From Sulfitobacter sp. LCG007 (GTDB lineage Bacteria > Pseudomonadota > Alphaproteobacteria > Rhodobacterales > Rhodobacteraceae): a stretch of DNA of 64,000 bases. The notes under the pieces were generated by a model that worked only from the letters and a program-made list of their open reading frames with translations, ran no database searches and was not told where the DNA came from. Location: NCBI RefSeq assembly GCF_040801785.1, contig NZ_CP161805.1, forward strand, positions 372,001 through 436,000, given 5' to 3'. A program made the position numbers and the translations under genes. This document shows, piece by piece, positions 8,063 through 16,182 of the stretch. The first letter of the stretch is position 1. Each line of letters starts with the position of its first letter.

Positions 8063-8614
8063 TCAGAGAACGGTGACAACGGTTCCGATGGGGACGCGGT
8101 CGTACAGGTCGATCACGTGCTCGTTGATCATCCGGATGCAGCCGTTCGAAACCGATTGCCCGATGCTGGAAGGCTGGTTGGTGCCGTGGATCCTGAAGAA
8201 CGTGTCCTTGCCGTCCTGGAACAGATAGAGGGCGCGGGCGCCAAGGGGGTTTGAAGGACCGCCGGGGTCCGCATTCTCGTTCCCGATGAAGCGTTGGTAC
8301 GTGACCGGATCGCGTTCGATCATCTCGGGTGTCGGGCGCCAGGTGGGCCACTCCTTCTTGACGTCGATTGTCGCGGTGCCCTGGAATTCGAGACCGGCGC
8401 GGCCCACACCCACACCATACCGTATCGCCCTTCGGTCTTCCGTGACGAAATAAAGATAATACTGCCGCGGCACGATCAGCATCTGGCCCGGCGCGAACTG
8501 CTCCTTGATCCGGACGAATTGCGGACGCGGATCGAAAGGGGCTGCCTGCGCCTCGACCATGCAGGGCAGCGCGGTTGCGGCAAGGGCACTGGTCAGGAAT
8601 GTGCGTCTGTGCAT
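8063..8614 (-). CDS. L,D-transpeptidase (YkuD domain)
   Basis: This 183-aa exported protein starts with a Tat-like signal (MHRRTFLTSALAATALP). The YkuD catalytic block is present near the C-terminus: FRIHGTNQPSSIG, then SVSNGCIRMINEHV, with the nucleophilic Cys in NGCIR. Such enzymes form 3-3 cross-links in peptidoglycan or attach lipoproteins in the periplasm. The start at 8614 has a GGAG about 8 nt upstream. A longer frame to 8671 has no signal sequence and is less likely. It stands alone, convergent with the transporter operon. Confidence 0.86.
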   Translation of the reverse strand: MHRRTFLTSALAATALPCMVEAQAAPFDPRPQFVRIKEQFAPGQMLIVPRQYYLYFVTEDRRAIRYGVGVGRAGLEFQGTATIDVKKEWPTWRPTPEMIERDPVTYQRFIGNENADPGGPSNPLGARALYLFQDGKDTFFRIHGTNQPSSIGQSVSNGCIRMINEHVIDLYDRVPIGTVVTVL

Positions 8615-8685
8615 TTCATGCTCCGGCTTTTCGGCAGAAACATGCCGAACTACGTGAATATAACCGGCCATGACGAGGCCGGAAC

Positions 8686-8717
8686 AAAAAAACCGGCGCT
8701 CCCGCAGGGAACGCCGG
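8686..8717 (-). terminator. Rho-independent terminator of the cold-shock gene
   Basis: Read on the minus strand, an 11-bp stem (CCGGCGTTCCC / GGGAGCGCCGG) with a 3-nt loop is followed by seven T residues. It lies 31 bp after the cold-shock protein stop and is the clearest terminator in this region. Confidence 0.88.
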
Positions 8718-8747
8718 CCGGATTCGGGCCTGCTTCAGCGACTGAAA

Positions 8748-8954
8748 TCAGGCGAGGGCGAGATTCGAAGCCGATTCGCGGCCGTCACGGCCGGTCTCGA
8801 TGTCGAAGGTCACCTTCTGATTATCGGCAAGGCCGGTCAGCCCGGCGCGCTCGACGGCAGAGATGTGGACGAAGATGTCCTTCTTGCCGCCATCGGGGGC
8901 TATAAAGCCGTAGCCTTTTGTGGTGTTGAACCATTTCACGGTGCCAGTGGCCAT
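8748..8954 (-). CDS. Cold-shock domain protein (CspA family)
   Basis: This 68-aa single OB-fold protein carries both RNA-binding motifs, KGYGFIA (RNP1) and DIFVHIS (RNP2), after the family opening TGTVKWFN. Length and sequence are typical. It binds single-stranded RNA or DNA as an RNA chaperone in the cytoplasm. It is monocistronic, with a strong terminator downstream and an upstream gap of about 170 bp that could hold a structured leader, as is common for this family. Confidence 0.95.
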   Translation of the reverse strand: MATGTVKWFNTTKGYGFIAPDGGKKDIFVHISAVERAGLTGLADNQKVTFDIETGRDGRESASNLALA

Positions 8955-9125
8955 GCCGTGGTCTCCTTAGTGAATGCCATCCGCGGAGATGCGATGGCCC
9001 GGCGCGTCGGTCTGGATCGAAACCTGATCGCCTTTCGCGGGAGACAGAGGGTCGACTTAGAATAACGGTAGCGGCAACTGTTATGCCGAATTTGCACGCG
9101 TCTGGCAAGTGGTACGCAATCAACG

Positions 9126-9428
9126 CTACGCGACACGGGAATCTTTTTCCGGATCCTCGTGCGTGTCCCGGGTGTCCTCGGCGGCCATGCGTTCGGTCAC
9201 GGTATCGGTTTCCCAGGCACGAATGGCCAGCTCATGCGCCTTTCGCGCCGCGGCCATCTTTCTTGCCTCGCGAACGGCACCGATGGCCAGCAGGCTGGCG
9301 GCGACGACGAAGGCGACCACGGCGTAGACTGCAAGGCCCCCAACCAGGCCTGTTCCGAAGAACATCCAGGATATCAGAAAGGCGGAAAAGCCGCATACGC
9401 CGGCCAGAATTACCGAAACTATCGCCAT
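9126..9428 (-). CDS. Small membrane protein, unrecognised
   Basis: This 100-aa protein has two predicted membrane helices (about residues 3-24 and 28-50: VSVILAGVCGFSAFLISWMF and LAVYAVVAFVVAASLLAIGA), followed by a charged, probably cytoplasmic tail rich in Ala, Arg and Glu. The start has AAGGAGCC upstream. I do not recognise a family; the hairpin-TM plus charged tail pattern is common in small alphaproteobacterial envelope proteins. Confidence 0.6.
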   Translation of the reverse strand: MAIVSVILAGVCGFSAFLISWMFFGTGLVGGLAVYAVVAFVVAASLLAIGAVREARKMAAARKAHELAIRAWETDTVTERMAAEDTRDTHEDPEKDSRVA

Positions 9429-9469
9429 GAGAAGGCTCCTTTCGTTGGCATGCGGTATAGGGGCACGGC

Positions 9470-9751
9470 ATGAATAGCAGGTTAACCGGGGGTGAAATGA
9501 AGAAGGGCGCGCTGTCCAAACTGGCTGTCTCCGGAGCCGAACTGGTGGTGCGCGTCACGCCCAGTGCCCGGAGCTCCGCGATCACGATCGTGGATGGCGG
9601 AGTGCAGGTCAGGGTGACGGCGGCGCCCGAGGGAGGGAAGGCGAATGCGGCGGTCCGGGCGGCCCTGTCGAGAGCGCTCGGCATTCCCGCGTCACGCCTT
9701 TTCCTCATCCGGGGCGAGACCTCGCGGACCAAGGTTTTTCGCATTGGGTGA
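9470..9751 (+). CDS. DUF167 / YggU-family protein
   Basis: This 93-aa protein shows the DUF167 pattern: VVRVTPSARSS near the N-terminus and PEGGKANAAVRAALSRALG in the middle, ending RGETSRTKVFRI. The fold is known but the biochemical role is not. An alternative start at 9497 (MKKGALSKLAV) has a GGGGGTGA just before it and would give 84 aa. It diverges from the small membrane protein gene. Confidence 0.82.
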   Translation: MNSRLTGGEMKKGALSKLAVSGAELVVRVTPSARSSAITIVDGGVQVRVTAAPEGGKANAAVRAALSRALGIPASRLFLIRGETSRTKVFRIG

Positions 9752-10221
9752 GGCAAGGTGATTCGCTTCGGGTTGAGCCCGTGCGGCGAAAAATCTACTC
9801 GGGGTAGTTTTCCGCTACCGGGAAGCGTACGCTACCCGACTTGCTCAGGATCCATGCCCTCTGGTTAACGATAACATGCGCATTCGGTGATCTTTATTAC
9901 TTACGGGAATATACTTCAGGGATAGGATTCTGGTGTGGTCCGGCGAGTTTTGCGGTTCGGGCCGGTGAGTGGAGTACGAGTTATGGTTTCCGATGACATG
10001 GTGAACTTGTTCGTCTATTTCAGGCAACCGCCCGTCGCCAGGGCGAAGGCGTCGGGCACGGCGCCGGGCCCCTCGGGACCGGAACTGTGGCGGTTCACGG
10101 ATTTCGCAGCGATCTAGCCCGCCTGTAGCGGCGGGTGTTTCAAGTGATTTCAGCGATGCTGCTGCCCTGAGCGCGGCATTGCGTTCAGTGCGTTCGATCC
10201 CGTCAGCGTCCGGGCAGGGTC
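9752..10221. other. Intergenic gap, no supported gene
   Basis: This 470-bp stretch is less GC-rich than its neighbours. A GGGTAG/CTACCC pair brackets the segment at about 9800-9837 (gggtag ... ctaccc), which could be a hairpin. A 60-codon frame at 9935-10117 lacks a ribosome site and domain features. I see no tRNA. Confidence 0.4.
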
Positions 10222-10881
10222 CTAGCCGCGGAAGCCCGTGCTGAGCACAACCGGCACGATGAGGTCTTCCTCGTCCGTCAGGTGACGCTCGAGAAGCTTT
10301 CCGAAACCGGCCAGGCGCCCCTCGAAGTCGGTTGTCTCCTCTCCGCCGGGGCCTGCCCGCAACACCGCGTTCGCACCGTCCGCGAATTCCGCCAGCAGCC
10401 CATCCATCGCTTCGTGATCGCTTTCCAGCAGGTCAAATCCCCGGACGAGCCGATCGTCCAGTCTGACCAGCTGCGGAAAGTAGTGATGGTCCTCGATCTG
10501 GTGGTGCCCATGAAGCTGTTCGAGCAGCATGCCCCCGAGCCGGGACAGCCTGGGCGCGTAGCTGTCGAACGAGATTTTCCGGTCTACGACTGCCTCGAGA
10601 TCGGTCTGCAATTGCCCCATCAGGTTGCGGAACATCAGGTGTCGCTGCATCCAGAAAGAGACGAGCCCCTGGAAGTTCTGGTGCCCTTCCCACTCTTCCC
10701 TTGGAAAGCGCTCGTAAAGCACCCTCAGGGCATCGGGCAATCCGGCCCGGCTGGACAGCGCAAGTGCGTCGTCGCGATCGGCGCCCACGGGCAGGGAGGA
10801 AGGGTCTTCGGTCATCGGTGCGCGGTCCCTTTCGGTTGCCGCCAACCTAGCCGCGTGGTCGGAATGGTCCAGAGCGCCCAT
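10222..10881 (-). CDS. Hemerythrin-like domain protein
   Basis: This 219-aa protein is a four-helix HHE-type domain. Iron-ligand patterns are visible: WEGHQNF, FWMQRHLMF, LHGHHQIEDHHYFPQL, LLESDHEAMDGLL and LLERHLTDEEDLIVPV. Such proteins bind a di-iron centre and sense or buffer oxygen, NO or iron. The start at 10881 is preferred because GGAGAG lies 8 nt upstream; an in-frame extension to 11073 overlaps the divergent gene. The two genes therefore face away from each other with about 67 bp between starts. Confidence 0.82.
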   Translation of the reverse strand: MGALDHSDHAARLAATERDRAPMTEDPSSLPVGADRDDALALSSRAGLPDALRVLYERFPREEWEGHQNFQGLVSFWMQRHLMFRNLMGQLQTDLEAVVDRKISFDSYAPRLSRLGGMLLEQLHGHHQIEDHHYFPQLVRLDDRLVRGFDLLESDHEAMDGLLAEFADGANAVLRAGPGGEETTDFEGRLAGFGKLLERHLTDEEDLIVPVVLSTGFRG

Positions 10882-10948
10882 GCGGTTTTCTCTCCGTAAC
10901 ACCAAATTAACCAAGGTTGACCAAGGATGCGTGCCGGAGGTGACCGAA

Positions 10949-11623
10949 TTGGGACGCATCATCATACTTGTCCTGGCAATGAGCCTCGCCTCGGCAGCGC
11001 CGGCGCTTTGCGGGGCATGGATGCGGGAAGAAGGCACCGGTTTCTTTTCCAGTTCGATCGAACACGACGGCAACGATCAGGGCAACAACACCACCTTTCT
11101 CGAATTCGGCCTCAGGCCGGATCTTACGATGGGTGTCGACATCTCGATCGAGCTGTTTCCGGAAGCCACCAGCACCAGTTACGCCGGCTTCTTTCTCCGC
11201 CGGCCTCTGGGGAATGCGGATGGCACGAACCGCTGGGCCTGGAGACTGGGGGCTGGCGCGGCCTGGCACCGTTCGCTGACACAGCCATACCTCGAGGCCG
11301 GGCTGCACTGGGGCCGCGGGATCGAGGCCTTCGGACAGTATGGCTGGGCCGCGGTCGACAGCACGGTCAAGTTCGAGACGGTTTCGGGCGACCAGATCCT
11401 CAAGCTCGACGGGACGCTGGGGCTGGGTATCACCGAGCGATACAAGGGGATGCTCCAGTTGTTTCTCGACTATGACCTCGACAGGCTGACGACCAAAGTC
11501 GCCCCATCGCTCCTGTGGGAGCCAGAGGGCTTCGGCGACTTCACGTTCCAGTTCGGGGCCGTGATCGACACTGACGATCAAAGTCAACCCACGCTCAAGA
11601 TCGGGATCTGGCGCGAGTTCTGA
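10949..11623 (+). CDS. Outer-membrane-type beta-barrel protein, unrecognised
   Basis: This 224-aa protein begins with a signal peptide (MGRIIILVLAMSLASAAPA, then LCGAW). The remainder alternates hydrophobic and polar residues and ends in WREF, with a C-terminal aromatic residue typical of outer-membrane barrels. The best start is TTG 10949: GGAGG ends 8 nt before it and it gives a clean signal peptide. The earlier ATG at 10880 would prefix a poorly signal-like segment and overlap the hemerythrin start. Function unknown. Confidence 0.6.
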   Translation: MGRIIILVLAMSLASAAPALCGAWMREEGTGFFSSSIEHDGNDQGNNTTFLEFGLRPDLTMGVDISIELFPEATSTSYAGFFLRRPLGNADGTNRWAWRLGAGAAWHRSLTQPYLEAGLHWGRGIEAFGQYGWAAVDSTVKFETVSGDQILKLDGTLGLGITERYKGMLQLFLDYDLDRLTTKVAPSLLWEPEGFGDFTFQFGAVIDTDDQSQPTLKIGIWREF

Positions 11624-11626
11624 GGC

Positions 11627-13912
11627 TCAGGCGTCGATACGCAACGTCAGCTGCACTTCTCCGCGCAGCGGTTCTTGCCATACGAGATGCGCGTCGGATC
11701 CGTCCCCGCCCATGCCGGCAAGCGCATGGGGGACGGTGAAGCGGATGTCATTTGAGGCATTGCGTACCGGTCCCATCGCCACCACGGCGTCGACCGAGCG
11801 CAGCGCGGCCCCGAACGGTAGAAGGCTTCCGGTGCCGACCACCCATGTGGCGGCCTCGGTCGGCTGGACATGGCGCAGCGACAGAGGGCTCGACACCTGC
11901 AGGGCGACGTTGTGAAACGAGTTCCCCGAGAAGGTGACGTCCTTGAATCGGGCGAAATTCATCCCCGCGATGGAGCTGTCGATCTTTTCCACGCGGTCGA
12001 TGCCGCTGTCTTGGCTGCGGAAGTGGTTACCCGTGATCTGTACGCCCGCGAGGAAGTGCCCGGCTCCGTAGGGCTTCACCACGATATAGGTGAACCAGGC
12101 GGCCACATCGGCCGAATAGAAGATGTTGTTTGAGAGGGTGAGTGCCGAGAAGGAGAATTCGCTTGCGAAATCCGGCTCGGCATCGTGCTCGTTGGTCCAT
12201 TCGACAAAGCAGTTGTCGATGTAGTTTCCGGTCACGACCGACAGGGTATGCGATCGCGCGAGGATCAGACCGGCACTGCGGATGCCGCCCGGGACCGCGT
12301 CGCCCTGGAAGAAGTGGTTGCCGGTCACGATGTTGTTCGATCCGCCGAGCAGCGCGAAATGCCGGAAGCGGGTAGCGCGGTTGTCGCGCAGCTTCACGTC
12401 GTTCGCGTTCGTGTTCAGCGCGATGCTGATGCGGTCCGGCACGTCGAGACTGTCTTCCGATGAGAGGAACTGACAGCGGTCCACCTGGAGGCCCTGGCAT
12501 CCTTCACCGCAGGACGAGAGTCCGCGTTGGCGCGGCCGCGAGATCGCGCAGTCCTGGATCTGGAACACGCGGCCCGCCGGAGCGAGCATGACGCCGTTCG
12601 CGACGCCGCTGCATTGCAGCTCGACGTCCGCCAGAGTGAACTTGCTGAGCGCAGAGAAACCCGAGAAATCCAGCATGTAGCGAAATCGGGTGAACGTGTA
12701 GCTCTGCGAGGCCGCCGCGCCGTGAAGGGCATCGCTGAGCGTGATCTGCTGGGCGCCGATGTTGACCTCGCGCACATAGACCTCGCGTCCGACGCCGGCG
12801 CCGGTGACCAGCGCGCCGACCTTCACGTTGGCGACGTTGACCACATCACTGAGGATCTTGGGGTCGGCCACGGAATAACTGGCCTGCGATGTGACCGTGC
12901 CCTGATCCCAGTCCGACGTACCCTGCGCCTCGAGCTGGCCGTTTCGGATCACCCGTCTGGTGGCATAGCTGTCGCGGTTGGGAACGGCCGCACGCATGTC
13001 GATGGGCCCGCTCACCGCGATCTTGCGGCCGCAAAGATCGAAGGTATCGTGATCGACGTTGTTCAGGAGCGCCTGGAAACCTTTGCGAAAGGCCGTCTCC
13101 TCGTCCTTGAAGGCCTCATGGTAGCTGGCGAAGTCGAAATTGCGGCGCAACAGCAGGATGGCCGAGACAGGCATCGAAACCCTGCCTTCGAACCGGGCCG
13201 GCACGTCGAAGGTGACGTCCGAATTCAACCGATAGGTCCCCTTGGGGACGAGGATCGTCCGCCCGGCGGCGGCGAGGTTCGCGGCCTCGAAAGCGGCGGT
13301 GTCATCGGTGCTGCCATCCCCGATCGCTCCGAAGTCGCGAACGTCCACAAGTGCGAGCATGTCGCGCAGGAAGGCCGAGGTGATGTCCTCGATGACCAGA
13401 TCGTCGATACGAACCACGCCGCCGTTCTGCCCGGTCAGGTCGAGCCCGAAATGGCCGTAGAGCGCGGCTGGCCCCCAGACGAGATCGACGCCGCCGCGCT
13501 GACCCGCGCCCACGATCGCGCTGACCTCGGTAACGGTGCCGTAGGATTCCAGCGCAACGCCGGGCCCCGTCACCGTCACGCCGGGAACCGGATTGCCGCC
13601 GGCACCACCGGCGAAGGCCGCGATGCGCACCGTGGGAAGGTTGCCGCTGATTGCCTTCACGCGCGCGGTGATGCGGAGGTAGCAGCCCGGAAGCAGGGGC
13701 GTTTCGCCCATGTAGCGCAAGCGCTCGGTCCCGCTGGTCTTCAGAAGTTCGAGGCACCCGCCGAAGTCGGGATCGGCGGGAACGAAGGCGGCATTCCCCG
13801 CGGTGCTGTAGGTATCCGATCCTGGCGTGCCGTCGCCTCTCGACCAGACGTCGAGCCCGTCCGCGAAGGCTGGCGGCATCAACTGGACGCCGTCTGTGAT
13901 CGCCTTGTTCAT
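11627..13912 (-). CDS. Right-handed beta-helix protein, pectate-lyase superfamily type
   Basis: This 761-aa protein has the pectate-lyase_3/GH28-related entry motif DVRDFGAIGDGSTDDTAAFE at about residues 189-208, then TILVPKGTYRL. A long run of beta-helix rungs follows, with repeated NxF/NHFxxx patterns such as GNHFFQGDA, GNYIDNC, NNIFYSA, GNHFRSQ and GNSFHNV. No signal peptide or membrane segment is present. That is odd for a polysaccharide-degrading enzyme and would suit a phage or gene-transfer-agent spike. It converges with the barrel-protein gene with 3 bp between stops. No substrate can be assigned. Confidence 0.75.
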   Translation of the reverse strand: MNKAITDGVQLMPPAFADGLDVWSRGDGTPGSDTYSTAGNAAFVPADPDFGGCLELLKTSGTERLRYMGETPLLPGCYLRITARVKAISGNLPTVRIAAFAGGAGGNPVPGVTVTGPGVALESYGTVTEVSAIVGAGQRGGVDLVWGPAALYGHFGLDLTGQNGGVVRIDDLVIEDITSAFLRDMLALVDVRDFGAIGDGSTDDTAAFEAANLAAAGRTILVPKGTYRLNSDVTFDVPARFEGRVSMPVSAILLLRRNFDFASYHEAFKDEETAFRKGFQALLNNVDHDTFDLCGRKIAVSGPIDMRAAVPNRDSYATRRVIRNGQLEAQGTSDWDQGTVTSQASYSVADPKILSDVVNVANVKVGALVTGAGVGREVYVREVNIGAQQITLSDALHGAAASQSYTFTRFRYMLDFSGFSALSKFTLADVELQCSGVANGVMLAPAGRVFQIQDCAISRPRQRGLSSCGEGCQGLQVDRCQFLSSEDSLDVPDRISIALNTNANDVKLRDNRATRFRHFALLGGSNNIVTGNHFFQGDAVPGGIRSAGLILARSHTLSVVTGNYIDNCFVEWTNEHDAEPDFASEFSFSALTLSNNIFYSADVAAWFTYIVVKPYGAGHFLAGVQITGNHFRSQDSGIDRVEKIDSSIAGMNFARFKDVTFSGNSFHNVALQVSSPLSLRHVQPTEAATWVVGTGSLLPFGAALRSVDAVVAMGPVRNASNDIRFTVPHALAGMGGDGSDAHLVWQEPLRGEVQLTLRIDA

Positions 13913-14086
13913 GTGATAGCCCCTTGTTCCGCTGCCCGCTTGCCGACGTTCGCGCGACCGCTGCCGCAGCCAGGCGGGCGTGATCCCGCGCCCGGCGGGA
14001 ATGCTGCCGGAGCGGTCCGAGGAGATATCAACGCGAAGTTAAGGCCGCCTCACAGCACCGTTACGATGCACCCGTGGCCACGACGC

Positions 14087-15163
14087 TCAGATGCGGACGA
14101 TGTGGTTGTCCCAGGCCAGCGCCTCGCGGTTGCCCGCGAGCACCTCGTTGCGGCCGAGCATGAATATCCCGCCGGTGCCGGTGGTGGCCAGAAGACCCTC
14201 ACCCTGCGCGCTCAGCCCGCTCACGTCCGCAGCGGCGAATTCCCAGTCGAAGGCTCCGCTCGCGGCATCGTAGACATGCACAAGACCGCCGTGAGAAGAC
14301 GACACCGCCACGCTGCGGCCGTCTCCCGAGAAGGAAACGCTCGCGCCATAGCCGTCCATCCGGGACTGCTCGGCGGTTTCGCGCGACAGAAGGCTCGGGG
14401 TTTCGCCGCGACGATGCAGGCCGAGGATGGGTGCCACGACATCGGGATCGCCTTCCCACTGCATGGCGAACGCGACGAGACCATCCGCGCGCAGCGACAG
14501 GTGGCGGATCGAATTGTGATGCAGCTCGGGCGCAAGCTCGACGGTCTCGAGCACCCCTCCCGAAAGGTCGAGATAGGCGAGGTTGGGTTTCATCGTCGGC
14601 AGGTTCAGCTTGGCCCTGCCGCTGTCCGGATGCGTGTCGATCCCGCCATTGGCGACAACGAGCACATTGCCGTCCGGCATGAGGGCGACGTCATGCGGGC
14701 CGATGCCGGCAGACGGGAATTCCCCTGCACGCGCATAGTCCTTCGCGGCGTCCCAGACGCCGATGACCCCGCGGCCCGCCCCGTAGTCGTTCTCGGGTGT
14801 GAAGAGGTAGCGACCGTCCTGTGAAAACACGCCGTGGCCCATGAAATGGCGTCCCTCGGGCGAGGCGAGGCTGGCCGTGACACCACCGGTCGAGCAGTCG
14901 AGGATCACCGCGAAAGTGCCCGGCCGGCGGGCAAAGGCGACGGTTTCGGGGCGATGGGGATGCGCCGTGGCGGCGTGGCCCCGGCCGGGAAGGGGAACGG
15001 AAAAGACCGGCCGGCCATCGGAGTCCAGCCCGAAGAGGCGGTAGGCGCCGCCCGGCATCTTGGCGGCCGAGATGTAGGACGGGTTCCCGGCCTCGGCCCA
15101 GCCCGGCTTCGGCAATGCGCCGGTGGCAAGCAGCCCGGCCAGAAATCGGCGGCGTGTCGCCAT
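14087..15163 (-). CDS. DUF1513 (beta-propeller-like) protein of the iron cluster
   Basis: This 358-aa protein starts with a Tat signal (MATRRRFLAGLLATGALP). Repeats such as GHGVFSQDGRYLFTPEND, GPHDVALMPDGNVLVVANGG and ASVSFSGDGRSVAVSSS resemble WD/lactonase propeller blades, consistent with DUF1513. The start at 15163 gives the Tat motif and lies 1 nt after the upstream imelysin stop (15165), so it is translationally close. DUF1513 genes regularly follow imelysin and di-haem oxidoreductase genes in alphaproteobacterial iron-uptake clusters, so a periplasmic iron role is likely, though unproven. Confidence 0.78.
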   Translation of the reverse strand: MATRRRFLAGLLATGALPKPGWAEAGNPSYISAAKMPGGAYRLFGLDSDGRPVFSVPLPGRGHAATAHPHRPETVAFARRPGTFAVILDCSTGGVTASLASPEGRHFMGHGVFSQDGRYLFTPENDYGAGRGVIGVWDAAKDYARAGEFPSAGIGPHDVALMPDGNVLVVANGGIDTHPDSGRAKLNLPTMKPNLAYLDLSGGVLETVELAPELHHNSIRHLSLRADGLVAFAMQWEGDPDVVAPILGLHRRGETPSLLSRETAEQSRMDGYGASVSFSGDGRSVAVSSSHGGLVHVYDAASGAFDWEFAAADVSGLSAQGEGLLATTGTGGIFMLGRNEVLAGNREALAWDNHIVRI

Positions 15164-15164
15164 T

Positions 15165-16181
15165 TCAGTCTCCGTCCAATGCGTTGAAGCCCGGCGCGAC
15201 GCCGAGCGCGGCGCCGAGTTCGGGCAGATATCTTTCACGGATCTCGTCGAAAGCCTGATAGAGGACTTCGACGCGCAACCGGGACTGCGGCTCGGCAACG
15301 CCGGCAAAAACCGGATCGTCGAGCGTCAGGGCCTTGTCACGGGCATTGTCGAAGGCCCGGTCCAGGGGCGGCCAGGCAGCGGGCTCGCCCTCCGACAACA
15401 GGCCCGCCAGTTCATGGGTGGCCTCAAGCGACAGGACCACATGCCGCAGCGAGCGACCGGACCGGCGCGCTTCGGCCCGCGATGGGTAGGATTTCTCGAA
15501 TGTCCCAAGCGGCCGGCCGATGCGCGTGTCCTGGGTGAACTGAAGCCCGGTCGCGATTGCCTTGTAGAGCTCCTGCAGCGCCTCGTCTTCGGAGCGGTAG
15601 ACGGTGTTCCCGGGCGCGCCGGCGGTGGTCAGCAACGCGGCGTAACGTTCCTGCCAGTCGGACAGGATCGCCTCCGAGGTCGCGGAGATATCGCGTGCGA
15701 CGGCCTCTACCAGTGCGCAGTGATAGGCCGGATCCCCCGCCACGCTCAGGCTGTCGTCGTAAAGCAGATATTCCAGCGCGTAGAACCCCCGGCCGGCGAC
15801 CGAGACATGCGCAAACGCCTCCTGCGTCGCGACGGCCGGATCCTCTTCCGCGATCAACGTGCCGAGCGTCCTCGGGGTAAAGCCGCGCACATCCGGCCAG
15901 AAGGCCAGGGCAAAGGCGCGGTCGCCGACTTCGGTCGGCCCGAAGCGCAGGTGGCTGACCCTGATCCAGGCATCGAAGGCATCGTTGTAGGCCTCCCGCA
16001 GACCGGGACTTTCCGGTGCGCAATCCTGGCGGGCGCGCTCTTCCAGCACCTTGGCGTCGGCCGCGAGACGGCCAAAGCCGGGCAGGATGTGTTTCGCGAC
16101 CACCGTTTCGACCGTGGCATTGCCGCACCATGCAGGGGCGGCGAGCAGCAAGGCCAGGGGCAGGGCGGCGAGGCATCTCAT
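15165..16181 (-). CDS. Imelysin-family (peptidase M75-like) periplasmic protein 2
   Basis: This 338-aa secreted protein has a signal peptide (MRCLAALPLALLLAAPAWC) and the imelysin fold. The usual GxHxxE iron-site motif reads GFYALEYLLYDD here, so the histidine is a tyrosine. The bigger paralogue at 18563 keeps the canonical GYHAIEFLLWG. It lies 1 bp after the di-haem oxidoreductase stop and just before DUF1513, in one apparent operon. An iron-binding or iron-transfer role is inferred from the family and the neighbours (bacterioferritin, HemP). Confidence 0.82.
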   Translation of the reverse strand: MRCLAALPLALLLAAPAWCGNATVETVVAKHILPGFGRLAADAKVLEERARQDCAPESPGLREAYNDAFDAWIRVSHLRFGPTEVGDRAFALAFWPDVRGFTPRTLGTLIAEEDPAVATQEAFAHVSVAGRGFYALEYLLYDDSLSVAGDPAYHCALVEAVARDISATSEAILSDWQERYAALLTTAGAPGNTVYRSEDEALQELYKAIATGLQFTQDTRIGRPLGTFEKSYPSRAEARRSGRSLRHVVLSLEATHELAGLLSEGEPAAWPPLDRAFDNARDKALTLDDPVFAGVAEPQSRLRVEVLYQAFDEIRERYLPELGAALGVAPGFNALDGD

Positions 16182-16182
16182 G

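Noticed and set aside
9935-10117. Possible 60-codon plus-strand gene
   Set aside because: No ribosome site, no domain, Pro/Gly-rich chance composition.
12527-14824. Plus-strand open frame of 765 codons
   Set aside because: It lies opposite the beta-helix and DUF1513 genes and shows only low-complexity Arg/Ala/Gly composition.
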